A stretch of 64,000 bases of DNA from Lentilactobacillus parabuchneri DSM 5707 = NBRC 107865 (GTDB taxonomy: Bacteria; Bacillota; Bacilli; Lactobacillales; Lactobacillaceae). The notes beneath the pieces are model-generated. The model ran no database searches and had not been told where the DNA came from. It saw nothing but the letters and a program-made list of their open reading frames with translations. The translations under genes and the position numbers were made by a program. Below are positions 28,199 to 37,287 of this stretch, piece by piece (the first letter of the stretch is position 1; every line of letters starts with the position of its first letter). The stretch spans positions 1 to 64,000 of the forward strand of contig NZ_AZGK01000009.1 in assembly GCF_001435315.1 (NCBI RefSeq), in the 5' to 3' direction.

Positions 28199-28975
28199 AT
28201 GAAAATTTTTGATTCACATACGCATTTAAATGATTCACAATTGTATCCACAAGCAGATCAGTACTTTCAACACGCTCAAAATTTGGGCGTCGTTAAGATT
28301 GCCAACGTGGGTTCTAACCAAAAGCTCAATGATTTATCACTCGAACTGGCGGCACAATATGACGACATGTATTCGATTATTGGTTGGCACCCGGAAGACT
28401 CGATTCACTATCATGAGGCTGAGGAGAAACTGCTGATTGAACAGCTCCAGAGTCCTAAAGTCGTTGCGTTAGGTGAAATCGGGCTCGATTATCACCAAAC
28501 AACGTCTCCAAGAGAAGTCCAAAAACGCGTCTTCAAGCGTCAAATTGATATTGCCAAGCAATTGCACCTGCCGATTTCGATTCATAACCGGGATGCGTTT
28601 GAAGATACCTACGCCATTCTTAAAGAAATGGACGTTTCGGATATTCGTGGCGTGATGCACAGTTTTAATGGGGATGTTGAATGGCTTAAAAAGTTTCTGG
28701 ATTTGGGGATGCTGGTTTCTTATAGCGGTGTTGCCAGCTTCAAGAAGACCCACGAGGTTCACGACGCCGTCAGAAACACTCCGTTTGATGAGATGCTGGT
28801 CGAAACGGATGCACCATATTTGGCACCGGAGCCCATGCGCGGTAAACAAAATGAGCCGGCGTACACGCTGTACACGGTTGAAGCGATTGCCAGAATTTGT
28901 GATGTTAATCCGGACGTCATTGCTGATCACACCTATCACAACGCACTGAGATTATTTGGAATTGAGGATAAATGA
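28199..28975 (+). CDS. tatD: TatD-family metal-dependent hydrolase
   Basis: The 258-residue TIM-barrel nuclease family member has FDSHTHLND at the N-terminus, ALGEIGLDYH, SIHNRDAF and the C-terminal VETDAPYL. Members act as Mg-dependent DNases. It is first of the conserved tatD-rnmV-ksgA string and overlaps rnmV by 4 bases (ATGA). The SD is ggagtaag. Confidence 0.92.
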   Translation: MKIFDSHTHLNDSQLYPQADQYFQHAQNLGVVKIANVGSNQKLNDLSLELAAQYDDMYSIIGWHPEDSIHYHEAEEKLLIEQLQSPKVVALGEIGLDYHQTTSPREVQKRVFKRQIDIAKQLHLPISIHNRDAFEDTYAILKEMDVSDIRGVMHSFNGDVEWLKKFLDLGMLVSYSGVASFKKTHEVHDAVRNTPFDEMLVETDAPYLAPEPMRGKQNEPAYTLYTVEAIARICDVNPDVIADHTYHNALRLFGIEDK

Positions 28976-29538
28976 AAAAAATTAAAGAAGTGATTGTCGT
29001 TGAAGGAAAAGACGACACGAAACGAATTCAAAGAGCAGTTGATGCCGATACGATCGAGACGAGGGGATCAGCGATTCCAGATGAAACTTTGGATCTGATT
29101 AAAAAGGTTGCCGAAACTCGGGGAATCATTGTGTTTACCGATCCGGATTTTTCCGGCGAAAAAATTCGCAAAACAATTTCAGCTGAAGTTCCCAATGCAA
29201 AGCACGCATTTATTACCAAGAAGCAGGGGGTTCCCAACCGATCTGACGGGTCACTTGGCGTAGAGCATGCCAGTATCGAGTCAATTCGTGAGGCGCTCAG
29301 CAAAGTTTACACGGAAGATGATTCGGCCGCCGAGTTGATTTCTAGAGAAGAACTGATGCATGAAGGCCTAATGGGCAATCCAAGCGCCAAAAAACGGCGG
29401 GAACAACTTGGCGAGCTGTTACGAATCGGCTACGTCAATGGCAAGCAGCTGCAACACCGGCTGCGAATGTTTGGCATTACCCGTGACCAGTTTTTGGCTG
29501 CTGTTAAGCAGATTGATAAGGAGGATTCAAATGACTGA
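28972..29538 (+). CDS. rnmV: Ribonuclease M5
   Basis: The 188-residue TOPRIM-domain protein has VVEGKDDTKRI (catalytic Glu) and FTDPDFSGEKIR (DxD) motifs. RNase M5 trims 5S rRNA precursors. The order tatD-rnmV-ksgA matches Bacillus. It overlaps both neighbours (4 bases with tatD, 8 with ksgA), so the three are translated as a coupled unit. Confidence 0.94.
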   Translation: MKKIKEVIVVEGKDDTKRIQRAVDADTIETRGSAIPDETLDLIKKVAETRGIIVFTDPDFSGEKIRKTISAEVPNAKHAFITKKQGVPNRSDGSLGVEHASIESIREALSKVYTEDDSAAELISREELMHEGLMGNPSAKKRREQLGELLRIGYVNGKQLQHRLRMFGITRDQFLAAVKQIDKEDSND

Positions 29539-30421
29539 ATACCCACAAATTGCCAGTCCAACGCGGACCCAAGCGATTTTGAACCAGTATCATCTGTCAG
29601 CTAAGAAGAGCCTCGGTCAAAATTTCTTGACTGATTTAGATGTCTTAGACAACATTGTTGAAGCGGCTCAGATTCCCAAGGATGATAACGTGATTGAGAT
29701 TGGGCCTGGAATTGGCGGCTTGACGGAGCAGCTGGCTAAAGCAGCCAACAAAGTTTTGGGGTTTGAAATTGATGCCAACTTGTTGCCGGTTTTAAGCGAA
29801 ACTTTGGCACCGTACGATAACATAAAAATTATCAATCAGGATATTTTAAAAGCAAATTTACCTGAAATTATTTCACAGGAATTTGATGCTAATAAATCCC
29901 TGAAAGTTGTTGCCAATCTCCCATATTACATTACGACGCCGATTGTGATGAATCTGATTGCCGGTCAGGTGACCTTTGACGCGATTGTTGTCATGATGCA
30001 AAAAGAGGTCGCCGAACGACTGACGGCCGTGCCTTCAACAAAGCCGTATGGGTCTTTGTCTGTGATTGTCCAAGAATTAAACGATGTCGAAATTTCGTTT
30101 ATTGTCCCAAAGACGGCCTTTATCCCGCAACCCAAAGTTGATTCAGCGATTGTGAAGCTGTCACCGAAAACTGACCGGAAAGTCACGCCTTTCGACTCGA
30201 AAATATTTATTAGTTTTGTCAGGGGATGCTTCATGCATCAGCGGAAGACACTTTGGAATAATTTACAGGGTGTTTTTGGTAAAACGCCTGAAAGGAAAGC
30301 AGCGATTAAGGAAGTTTTAAACCAGGTCGCAATTGATCCAAGTGATCGGCCGGAAAGTCTCACCGTGGAGCAGTTTGTCGCGATGGCAAATGCCTTTCAT
30401 ACTTCGACAAATCTAATCTAA
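29531..30421 (+). CDS. ksgA: 16S rRNA dimethyladenosine transferase (KsgA)
   Basis: The 296-residue SAM-dependent methyltransferase has NFLTD, VIEIGPGIGGLTEQL (SAM site), and the catalytic NLPYYITTPI motif. It dimethylates two adenines near the 16S rRNA 3' end. The ATG at 29531 is preceded by aaggagg inside the end of rnmV. An upstream in-frame extension exists but overlaps rnmV and lacks that SD. Confidence 0.95.
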   Translation: MTEYPQIASPTRTQAILNQYHLSAKKSLGQNFLTDLDVLDNIVEAAQIPKDDNVIEIGPGIGGLTEQLAKAANKVLGFEIDANLLPVLSETLAPYDNIKIINQDILKANLPEIISQEFDANKSLKVVANLPYYITTPIVMNLIAGQVTFDAIVVMMQKEVAERLTAVPSTKPYGSLSVIVQELNDVEISFIVPKTAFIPQPKVDSAIVKLSPKTDRKVTPFDSKIFISFVRGCFMHQRKTLWNNLQGVFGKTPERKAAIKEVLNQVAIDPSDRPESLTVEQFVAMANAFHTSTNLI

Positions 30422-30467
30422 TTCTCATCGTTCTATTGTTGTCAGATGACCTGATTTGTGGTAAAAA

Positions 30468-30496
30468 TTGCTTTTCTATTACTCATGTGGTATAAT
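30468..30496 (+). promoter_or_regulatory. veg promoter
   Basis: TTGCTT (30468-30473) and a consensus TATAAT (30491-30496) with a 17-base spacer, 22 bases ahead of the veg start codon. The Bacillus veg promoter is also very strong. Confidence 0.8.
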
Positions 30497-30518
30497 TAGC
30501 CATCGTGAGGTGAATAGG

Positions 30519-30767
30519 ATGCCAGTGACTTTATCTGTGATTAAGCATAAGATGGACGATCATATCGGCCAGCATGTACTCGTAACTTCTCAAATCGGGA
30601 GAAGAAAGACGACTAAACGAACGGGAATTTTGAGGGAAACGTTCCCGGCTGTTTTTGTTGTCGAATTAGACCCGGGGAAGGCCAACTTCGAGCGCGTATC
30701 ATACAGTTATACTGATATTTTAACCAAAAATATTGAAGTTGACTTTGATCATATCCAGGCAGTCTAA
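30519..30767 (+). CDS. veg: Veg family protein
   Basis: The small 82-residue protein begins MPVTLSVIKHKMDDHIGQ and contains RRKTTKRTGILRETFPAVFVV, typical of Veg (DUF1021). In Bacillus it affects biofilm gene expression. The place between ksgA and ispE is conserved. The ATG at 30519 follows gaggtgaata. A short hairpin terminator follows. Confidence 0.9.
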   Translation: MPVTLSVIKHKMDDHIGQHVLVTSQIGRRKTTKRTGILRETFPAVFVVELDPGKANFERVSYSYTDILTKNIEVDFDHIQAV

Positions 30768-30792
30768 TGCCATCTTGTTGGATAATCAATTT

Positions 30793-30811
30793 GGGCCCGC
30801 GAGGCCTTTTT
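30793..30811 (+). terminator. Small terminator after veg
   Basis: GGCC / GGCC stem with a 5-base loop and a following TTTTT. It is short and probably leaky. Confidence 0.5.
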
Positions 30812-30902
30812 GTTTTACCCAAATCCAACTTATTCACTGACATTTTATTAATAATTTAGTATAATTTTGTTATTAGTGAATGAGTGGAGGGGGCGAGGCG
30901 AA

Positions 30903-31772
30903 TTGAAAATGATTATGCGGGCACCGGCTAAGTTAAACTTAGGGCTGGATGTCCCCTTTATTCATGCTGACGGGACAATTGAGTGGCGGATGGTCATGAC
31001 TTCGATTGGATTAAGTGATCACGTCCAGGTGGCCACTCAAAATTCCCGGTCGATTACCATCCGCTCCGATAGTGGCTTTTTGCCGAATGATAAACGTAAT
31101 CTGGCGTATCAAGCTGCCCACCTGTTTTTACAACAAATGAATATCAAGTCCGGTTTGGATATTGTCATCGAAAAAAACATTCCGGTTGCTGCTGGGCTCG
31201 GTGGCGGCTCATCTGATGCAGCCGCCGTGTTGCGGGCCCTTAATTGCATTTTTGAAACCAACCTATCGTTGGCCGAACTCGCCCGTTTGGGTCTGCACGT
31301 GGATTCCGATGTTCCTTACTGTGTGTATAGCAGAACCGCGCTTGTTAGTGGCCGGGGAGAAGTGGTGACCCCGCTTAACAAATTACCGAAGATGTGGTTT
31401 GTTCTTGCCAAGCCCAATGTGAGTGTATCGACACCCAAAATTTTGAAACGACTAGCTCATACCGAGATCACGCATCCAAATATTGACGCCTTATTAATGG
31501 GGATTGAATCAGCAAACTACGATCAAATCACCGAAAATATTGGCAATTCATTAGAAGTTATCACGGCTGCCAGTCATCCACAGATTGCCACGCTCAAGCG
31601 GCGATTGATTGAGTACGGCGCGGATGGTTCTGAAATGAGCGGAAGTGGGCCAACTGTTTTTGGGATTTGTCGCACAGAATCGCGTGCTCATCGGGTTTAC
31701 AACAGCATTTCCGGATTTTGCAACGAAGCTTATATTGCCCAGCCGGAATGCGAGACGGATCCGGTTATTTAA
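30903..31772 (+). CDS. ispE: IspE-type GHMP kinase (4-diphosphocytidyl-2-C-methylerythritol kinase family)
   Basis: The protein of about 289 residues has RAPAKLNLGLDV at the start, the GHMP ATP loop PVAAGLGGGSSDAAA and a C-terminal MSGSGPTVFG. IspE works in the methylerythritol phosphate pathway, yet this genome encodes mvaA of the mevalonate route, so the gene is probably an orphan with another or unknown role, as noted in other lactobacilli. The start is uncertain: TTG at 30903 or ATG at 30909 or 30915; the SD aggggg favours 30903. Confidence 0.85.
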   Translation: MKMIMRAPAKLNLGLDVPFIHADGTIEWRMVMTSIGLSDHVQVATQNSRSITIRSDSGFLPNDKRNLAYQAAHLFLQQMNIKSGLDIVIEKNIPVAAGLGGGSSDAAAVLRALNCIFETNLSLAELARLGLHVDSDVPYCVYSRTALVSGRGEVVTPLNKLPKMWFVLAKPNVSVSTPKILKRLAHTEITHPNIDALLMGIESANYDQITENIGNSLEVITAASHPQIATLKRRLIEYGADGSEMSGSGPTVFGICRTESRAHRVYNSISGFCNEAYIAQPECETDPVI

Positions 31773-31799
31773 CCGACAAACGGATATCATTAACAACAT

Positions 31800-31843
31800 A
31801 GGGTTGCCAGCAAAACTTAAGTTTTGTTCAAGCAACCCTTTTT
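31800..31843 (+). terminator. Terminator after ispE
   Basis: Outer stem agggttgc / gcaaccct, inner stem CAAAAC-TTAA-GTTTTG, then TTTTT. Confidence 0.82.
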
Positions 31844-31886
31844 ATGTGCTGACAGCGATTGACAAAAATTTGTTTTCATCTAAACT

Positions 31887-31909
31887 AAAATAGTAATAAT
31901 TACTTTTTA
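31887..31909. promoter_or_regulatory. Zur-like operator upstream of zinc transporter genes
   Basis: A 23-base near-perfect palindrome is centred on aGTAATAATTACt (31892-31904). The core GTAAT-N-ATTAC is the core of the Bacillus Zur box. It lies 24 bases ahead of the transporter start codon, where a bound repressor would block transcription. Confidence 0.65.
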
Positions 31910-31932
31910 CAAAGTTGCGGAGGTCGTTTCAT

Positions 31933-32616
31933 TTGAATGAAACATTAATTTCAGTAGAACAATTATCGTTAAGCTTTCCGAATCATCTAGTGCTCTCAGA
32001 TTTGAGCTTCAAGGTCCACCGCGGTGAGTTTTTAGGGATTATCGGCGAAAACGGGGTAGGAAAAACGACCCTTGTCCGACTTATCTTAGAGCAGTTAAGG
32101 CCATCAGCCGGTAAAATCAACATCAAGCCAGGTCTCAAAATTGGCTACGTCCCTCAATTTCGAAACGTGGATGTTGAATACCCATTATCAATTGAAGATT
32201 TTATCTCGCTGAACTTTACCGGAATTAAGCTGCCCTGGTTGTCTCGAAAAGAAAAGGCAAAGGTTCAATCTGTGATCAAGCAGGTGAACCTGGACCACAT
32301 TGCAAAACGGCCGCTTGGATTGGCATCCGGTGGTGAAAAGCAAAAGGCTTATCTGGCACAAGCACTCATTAACGATCCTGACCTGTTAATTCTCGATGAA
32401 TCAACGGCCAGTTTGGATCCAAATACCAAGCGGGAACTGTTGGATGTCGTCCTTCGACTAAACAAGGAGCTTGGGTTGACCGTGATCTTTGTTTCTCATG
32501 ATATGCAAGTCATTCACGAGTATCCGGATCACTTCCTTTGGTTGACCAAACAAGGATACACGCAAGGCCCAATTGATGAGCTGCATAATGATTCAAAGGA
32601 GGGCGAATATGTTTAG
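31933..32616 (+). CDS. adcC: Zinc ABC transporter ATP-binding protein
   Basis: The 227-residue ATPase has Walker A (GENGVGKTT), signature (LASGGEKQKAYLA), Walker B (LLILDESTASLD) and switch His (VSHDM). It belongs to the AdcC/ZnuC group that drives metal uptake with a cluster 9 permease. It begins at TTG 31933 behind ggaggt. It overlaps the permease gene by 8 bases. The Zur-like palindrome upstream supports zinc rather than manganese. No substrate-binding protein is encoded here. Confidence 0.88.
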   Translation: MNETLISVEQLSLSFPNHLVLSDLSFKVHRGEFLGIIGENGVGKTTLVRLILEQLRPSAGKINIKPGLKIGYVPQFRNVDVEYPLSIEDFISLNFTGIKLPWLSRKEKAKVQSVIKQVNLDHIAKRPLGLASGGEKQKAYLAQALINDPDLLILDESTASLDPNTKRELLDVVLRLNKELGLTVIFVSHDMQVIHEYPDHFLWLTKQGYTQGPIDELHNDSKEGEYV

Positions 32617-33412
32617 TCTTGAATTTATGCAAAACGCCTATTTGGCGGGGACGTTGATTGCAATTGTCAGTGGCATCATGGGCGTCTTCGTGGTTGCACG
32701 AAATATGCCCTTTATGACGCACACACTTTCTGAAATCGGCTTTGCGGGCGCGGCTTTTGGTATTTTTATCGGCTGGACGCCTTTGAACGGGATGCTGGCG
32801 TTTACGACCGTCAGTTCAATTTTGGTGGGTGAACTCAGCGGCGCCGTTGAATCTCGTCGTGAGTCAGTGATTAGTGCCATTTCTGGGTTATTTATTGGGC
32901 TGGGAATTTTATTTTTGTCACTTTCCAACAAGAATTCCAGTTACGCCACCAATATTTTATTTGGAAGCGTCATTGGGATCAGCCATCAAGAAGTTGTCCA
33001 AATGGCTTCGCTGTCCGTACTCGTGTTAATCGTCTTATTCGTCATTTTTAGAAACTTGAAGGACGACTCGTTCGACGCTGTCGGTGCCAAAACAAATCAC
33101 ATTCACAGTGCCTTGATTTCAATTATTTTCTTAGTCTTACTGGCATTTAGTGTCAGTGTTGCCGCGCAGATTGTCGGTTCACTCTTGATTTTTGTGCTGC
33201 TGACATTGCCGGCTGCCAGTTCGAAATATTTCGCCCATACCGTGATTCAAATGATGTTATTGGCAATCGCCTTTGCTCTTTTTGGTGTTTGGTTTGGCCT
33301 TTATCTGGGATATGTTACCAACTGGCCGGTAACCTTTTTCATTGCCACAATTGAAGCAGTTATTTACGCTTCGGCATTACTGTATAATTCGATTAGTAAT
33401 AAGAGTCGTTAA
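32609..33412 (+). CDS. adcB: Zinc ABC transporter permease
   Basis: The 267-residue protein with about 8 membrane helices is of the ZnuB/AdcB (ABC-3) family; FVVARNMPFMTHTLSEIGFAG-like N-terminal helix and SLLIFVLLTLPAA are typical. It forms the channel with the ATPase just upstream. The ATG at 32609 is preceded by aaggaggg. The AdcA-type binder must come from elsewhere in the genome. Confidence 0.87.
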   Translation: MFSLEFMQNAYLAGTLIAIVSGIMGVFVVARNMPFMTHTLSEIGFAGAAFGIFIGWTPLNGMLAFTTVSSILVGELSGAVESRRESVISAISGLFIGLGILFLSLSNKNSSYATNILFGSVIGISHQEVVQMASLSVLVLIVLFVIFRNLKDDSFDAVGAKTNHIHSALISIIFLVLLAFSVSVAAQIVGSLLIFVLLTLPAASSKYFAHTVIQMMLLAIAFALFGVWFGLYLGYVTNWPVTFFIATIEAVIYASALLYNSISNKSR

Positions 33413-33443
33413 AATTTGGACTAATTTTGTATGTTAATTCCCT

Positions 33444-33456
33444 AAAGCCGAACTAT
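33444..33456 (+). promoter_or_regulatory. PurBox upstream of purR
   Basis: The sequence aaagCCGAACTAT matches the PurR-box consensus AWWWCCGAACWWT at all but one base. It sits about 47 bases before the purR start codon and suggests autoregulation by PurR with PRPP. A clear second box in inverted orientation was not found. Confidence 0.55.
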
Positions 33457-33502
33457 TTATGATAAAATCAAATAGATATTACATAAACTCGAGGTGGAAT
33501 TT

Positions 33503-34321
33503 TTGAAAGTAAGAAGAAGTGATCGACTGATCGATATGACGCGTTACTTACTTGAACGGCCGCATACGCTGGTCCCTTTGACCTTTTTTGCGGATCGCTA
33601 TGAGTCGGCCAAGTCTTCAATCAGCGAAGATTTAACAATATTAAAACGAACATTTCAAAATCGTGGAACTGGTCTACTTGAAACAATTCCTGGTGCTGCT
33701 GGCGGTACCAGGTTTTTGCCGTATATCTTAAAAGAAGAGGCGCAAGAAGTCGTCAATCAGCTGATTGCTGAGATGTCTTCAGATGCCCGTTATCTTCCGG
33801 GGGGCTACGTTTATATGTCTGATTTATTGGGCAGTCCGGCCACGTTGCGACAAATTGGCCGAATTTTTGCGACCCAATATTTAAACCAAAACGTCGACGC
33901 CGTCATGACGATTGCGACCAAGGGTGTTCCAATTGCGCAAAGCGTTGCGGACTTCTTGAACGTGCCGTTTGTGATTGTTCGACACGATACTGAAATCACC
34001 GAAGGATCAACGGTCAACGTCAACTATGTATCTGGTTCTTCGACTCGAATCGAAAAAATGTCGTTGTCCAAACGCAGTCTGAAGCCTGATTCAAACGTGT
34101 TAATCGTTGACGATTATATGCGTGGCGGCGGAACCGTTGGGGGCATGATTTCAATGGTCGACGAATTTGATGCTAATTTGATTGGTGTCGGTGTGGTTGC
34201 TGAAAGCACTGCGCCAAACGGTCGAACGATTGGTGACTATACCTCACTCATGAGAGTGGACGCTGAAAACAATACTGTAGTTTCCCAACCAGGAAATTAC
34301 CTTGATAAAATTTTTAATTAG
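33503..34321 (+). CDS. purR: Pur operon repressor
   Basis: The 272-residue protein has an N-terminal winged helix (KVRRSDRLIDMTRYLLE, YESAKSSISEDL) and a C-terminal phosphoribosyltransferase-like domain with the PRPP loop VLIVDDYMRGGGTVGG. It senses PRPP and controls purine genes. The start is TTG 33503 behind gaggtgg; the upstream GTG (33494) lies within that SD. The purR-glmU-prs order is conserved with Bacillus. Confidence 0.93.
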   Translation: MKVRRSDRLIDMTRYLLERPHTLVPLTFFADRYESAKSSISEDLTILKRTFQNRGTGLLETIPGAAGGTRFLPYILKEEAQEVVNQLIAEMSSDARYLPGGYVYMSDLLGSPATLRQIGRIFATQYLNQNVDAVMTIATKGVPIAQSVADFLNVPFVIVRHDTEITEGSTVNVNYVSGSSTRIEKMSLSKRSLKPDSNVLIVDDYMRGGGTVGGMISMVDEFDANLIGVGVVAESTAPNGRTIGDYTSLMRVDAENNTVVSQPGNYLDKIFN

Positions 34322-34345
34322 AAAAGCATTGGGGAGACATAAATA

Positions 34346-35722
34346 ATGGCAACAAAAAACACAATCATACTAGCCGCCGGCAAAGGCACCCGAATGAAGT
34401 CAAAACTTTATAAGGTGCTGCACCGCCTATGCGGCAAAACAATGGTTGATCACGTTTTAACGGCAGTTGAGAAGGCCAATATGGATAATGTTGTGACGAT
34501 TGTCGGCTTTGGGGCTGACGCCGTCCGTCAAAATCTGGGGAACCGAACACAGTATGCCGTCCAAGAAAAGCAGTTGGGGACCGGACACGCTGTTTTACAG
34601 GCCGAAAAATTATTGGGCAACTTAGATGGGATGACGATGGTTGTCAGTGGCGATACACCATTGTTGACAACCAAAACCTTTAATGACCTGTTTACCTACC
34701 ACCAAAATAAAAAGGCAAAAGCCACGATTTTAACTTCCAAAGCGCCTGATCCAACCGGTTATGGCCGGATTGTCCGCAATGACTTGGGAATTGTTGAAAA
34801 AATCGTTGAACAAAAAGATGCCACCCGTGAAGAACAGGCAATCGATGAAATTAACACCGGTGTCTATGTTTTCGACAACAAGGCGTTGTTTGATGCTTTA
34901 CATCAGTTGACCAATGATAATGCCCAGGGTGAGTATTATTTGACTGACGTCATCGAAATTTTGAAATCGGAGGGCGAAACGATTGCCGCATACAAGATGG
35001 ATGATTTCGATGAATCTATGGGTGTCAACGATCGAATTGCGTTGGCTCGGGCAACTAAAATTATGCGGACCCGGATTAACCGCCAACACATGATGGATGG
35101 AATCTCAATGATTGACCCGGAACGGACCTACATCGATGCCGGTGTTAAGATTGGCGCTGACACCATTATTGAACCCGGCGTCCAGCTCAAAGGCAACACG
35201 GTTATCGGCAGCAATTGTTATATTGGCGCCAACTCTGAAATTCGCGACTCAATTCTGCACGATCACGTGAAAGTGACGTCTTCGTTAATTGAATCGTCCG
35301 AAATGATGGACCACTCGGATATCGGTCCCAACAGTCATTTGCGGCCCGAGGCACGGATTGGCAAACACGTTCATTTGGGTAACTTTGTTGAAATTAAAAA
35401 GGCTTCAATTGGCGAAGGCACCAAGGTTGGCCATTTGACATACGTTGGTAACGCCAAGCTTGGCAAAAACATCAACGTTGGCTGTGGGGTTATTTTCGCC
35501 AATTACGACGGTGCTCATAAGCATGACGTCACGGTTGGCGACGATTCATTTATCGGCAGCAACTCCAATTTAATTGCGCCACTTGAAGTTGCCGACCATT
35601 CATTTATTGCTGCTGGATCCACCATTAACAAGACGGTTAATCAGTACGATATGGCCATCGCCCGCGCACGTCAGACAAACAAAGCCGGCTATTTTAAAAA
35701 GTTGCCGTATCAGAAAGATTAA
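34346..35722 (+). CDS. glmU: Bifunctional UDP-N-acetylglucosamine pyrophosphorylase / glucosamine-1-phosphate acetyltransferase
   Basis: The 458-residue enzyme has an N-terminal uridylyltransferase domain ([25 protein letters not shown]) and a C-terminal left-handed beta-helix of hexapeptide repeats from about residue 250. It makes UDP-GlcNAc for peptidoglycan and wall polymers, feeding MurA at 43631-44914. The SD ggggag precedes the ATG. It follows purR by 24 bases. Confidence 0.96.
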   Translation: MATKNTIILAAGKGTRMKSKLYKVLHRLCGKTMVDHVLTAVEKANMDNVVTIVGFGADAVRQNLGNRTQYAVQEKQLGTGHAVLQAEKLLGNLDGMTMVVSGDTPLLTTKTFNDLFTYHQNKKAKATILTSKAPDPTGYGRIVRNDLGIVEKIVEQKDATREEQAIDEINTGVYVFDNKALFDALHQLTNDNAQGEYYLTDVIEILKSEGETIAAYKMDDFDESMGVNDRIALARATKIMRTRINRQHMMDGISMIDPERTYIDAGVKIGADTIIEPGVQLKGNTVIGSNCYIGANSEIRDSILHDHVKVTSSLIESSEMMDHSDIGPNSHLRPEARIGKHVHLGNFVEIKKASIGEGTKVGHLTYVGNAKLGKNINVGCGVIFANYDGAHKHDVTVGDDSFIGSNSNLIAPLEVADHSFIAAGSTINKTVNQYDMAIARARQTNKAGYFKKLPYQKD

Positions 35723-35799
35723 CTCTGATTTTTAATTAAAACATTGTATAATTAAGTCATTGGGATAAAGAGTTAACAAAAAACATATTGGAGGATCAT

Positions 35800-36780
35800 A
35801 TGGCTCAGCAATATTTTGATTCGAAACTAAAGATTTTCGCGCTGAATTCTAATCGGCCCTTGGCTGAAAAAATTGCTCAAACTGTTGGTGTACCTTTGGG
35901 TAAAACGTCGGTTGATCGTTTCAGCGATGGTGAAATTCGAATAAACATTGACGAAAGTATCCGCGGTGATAATATATTTATTATCCAGTCGACATCCGCT
36001 CCGGTTAATGATAACTTGATGGAGCTGCTCATTATGGTTGATGCTTTGAGAAGAGCCAGTGCCGGAACAATTAATGTGGTCATTCCGTATTACGGTTATG
36101 CCCGTCAAGATCGAAAAGCCCGTTCCCGCGAGCCAATTACCGCTAAGTTGGTGGCGAATATGTTACAAACAGACGGCGTCGATCGGTTGGTTGCACTGGA
36201 TCTTCATGCCGCTCAAATCCAAGGATTCTTCGATATTCCTGTTGATCATTTGATGGGCGCCCCGTTACTTGCTGACCACTTTATTAAGCAGGGATTTGGC
36301 AGTAATGACGTCGTTGTTTCACCTGATCACGGTGGTGTTTCCAGAGCACGCGCTTTGGCCGAATTCTTAAAGGCACCGATTGCCATCATTGATAAACGCC
36401 GTCCGCGCGCAAACGTTGCTGAAATCATGAATATCATCGGTGATGTGAAAGGCAAACGCTGTCTGATGATCGATGATATGATTGATACGGCCGGAACAAT
36501 TACCTTGGGTGCTCAAGCACTGATGGATGCCGGCGCAAGCGAAGTTTATGCCTGCTGCACGCACCCGGTTCTTTCCGGGCCTGCAATTGATCGAATTCAA
36601 AAGTCACCGATTAAACAGTTGGTAGTGACCGATACGATCCAATTAACCAAAGAAAAGCAAGTTGACAAGATTGAACAGGTTTCCGTTGGGCCATTGATTG
36701 GTGACGCGATTAAGCGGATTAATGAAAATAAGCCGGTTAGCCCGTTATTCAATAATCGATTTCGTGGTGCCGAGAATTAA
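35800..36780 (+). CDS. prs: Ribose-phosphate pyrophosphokinase
   Basis: The 326-residue enzyme has [17 protein letters not shown], the catalytic flexible-loop region [13 protein letters not shown] and the PRPP-binding [13 protein letters not shown]. It makes PRPP for nucleotides, His and Trp, the effector of PurR two genes upstream. The ATG at 35800 follows ttggagg. A -10-like TATAAT at 35747-35752 suggests its own promoter, though the -35 is poor. Confidence 0.96.
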   Translation: MAQQYFDSKLKIFALNSNRPLAEKIAQTVGVPLGKTSVDRFSDGEIRINIDESIRGDNIFIIQSTSAPVNDNLMELLIMVDALRRASAGTINVVIPYYGYARQDRKARSREPITAKLVANMLQTDGVDRLVALDLHAAQIQGFFDIPVDHLMGAPLLADHFIKQGFGSNDVVVSPDHGGVSRARALAEFLKAPIAIIDKRRPRANVAEIMNIIGDVKGKRCLMIDDMIDTAGTITLGAQALMDAGASEVYACCTHPVLSGPAIDRIQKSPIKQLVVTDTIQLTKEKQVDKIEQVSVGPLIGDAIKRINENKPVSPLFNNRFRGAEN

Positions 36781-37145
36781 TGATTGAGTTGATTAAAAAG
36801 TCACCGATCTGGTCTTCAATTATTGCGCTTGCGATCATCAATATTTTGGCGATTTTGTTTCGATTGCCAAAAATGTTAATTGGAAACATTGACTTTTTAG
36901 TTGGCCTGTTTCTGATTGTGCTTGGATCAATTTTTATTGTTGGAGCTGGTCATTTATTCACTGGCTGGCGCTTTCATATCCGAAAGAAAAGTGATCTGGA
37001 AGCTGAAAACGACCCGAAGCATCCTAAAGCCCGGGAAGTGGCGTCAATTAAGAACCAACCGATCAGAGTGAACCGGTACGCCAAGTTTTGTTTGGCAACC
37101 GGGGGCTTCCTGATCGCGTTGGGTGTCATTTTAACCAGTATTTAA
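36780..37145 (+). CDS. Small membrane protein, DUF3899-like
   Basis: The 121-residue protein has two N-terminal membrane helices (about 10-30 and 37-60), a charged cytoplasmic stretch and a third helix at about 98-118. The pattern fits DUF3899, whose function is unknown. Its ATG shares a base with the prs stop codon (TAATG), so it is translated with prs. A strong terminator follows. Confidence 0.65.
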   Translation: MIELIKKSPIWSSIIALAIINILAILFRLPKMLIGNIDFLVGLFLIVLGSIFIVGAGHLFTGWRFHIRKKSDLEAENDPKHPKAREVASIKNQPIRVNRYAKFCLATGGFLIALGVILTSI

Positions 37146-37160
37146 CGTTTTGAATAGTTA

Positions 37161-37210
37161 AAGAAGAGGTCAAACGCAAATTTTCATTTTGCGTTTGACC
37201 TCTTCTTTTT
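37161..37210. terminator. Strong bidirectional terminator
   Basis: Perfect 20-pair stem (aagaagaggtcaaacgcaaa and complement) with a 7-base loop and T run. Confidence 0.88.
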
Positions 37211-37287
37211 GTTTGCGATGAAGCTGGAAAAGTCTCAGCTTTTAACTCAGCCATGCCATTATCTGGCTTAAACGGACGACAAGCGAT

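Noticed and set aside
30903-31772. ispE taken as evidence of a working methylerythritol phosphate pathway
   Set aside because: mvaA in the same window points to the mevalonate route, and no other MEP gene is visible.
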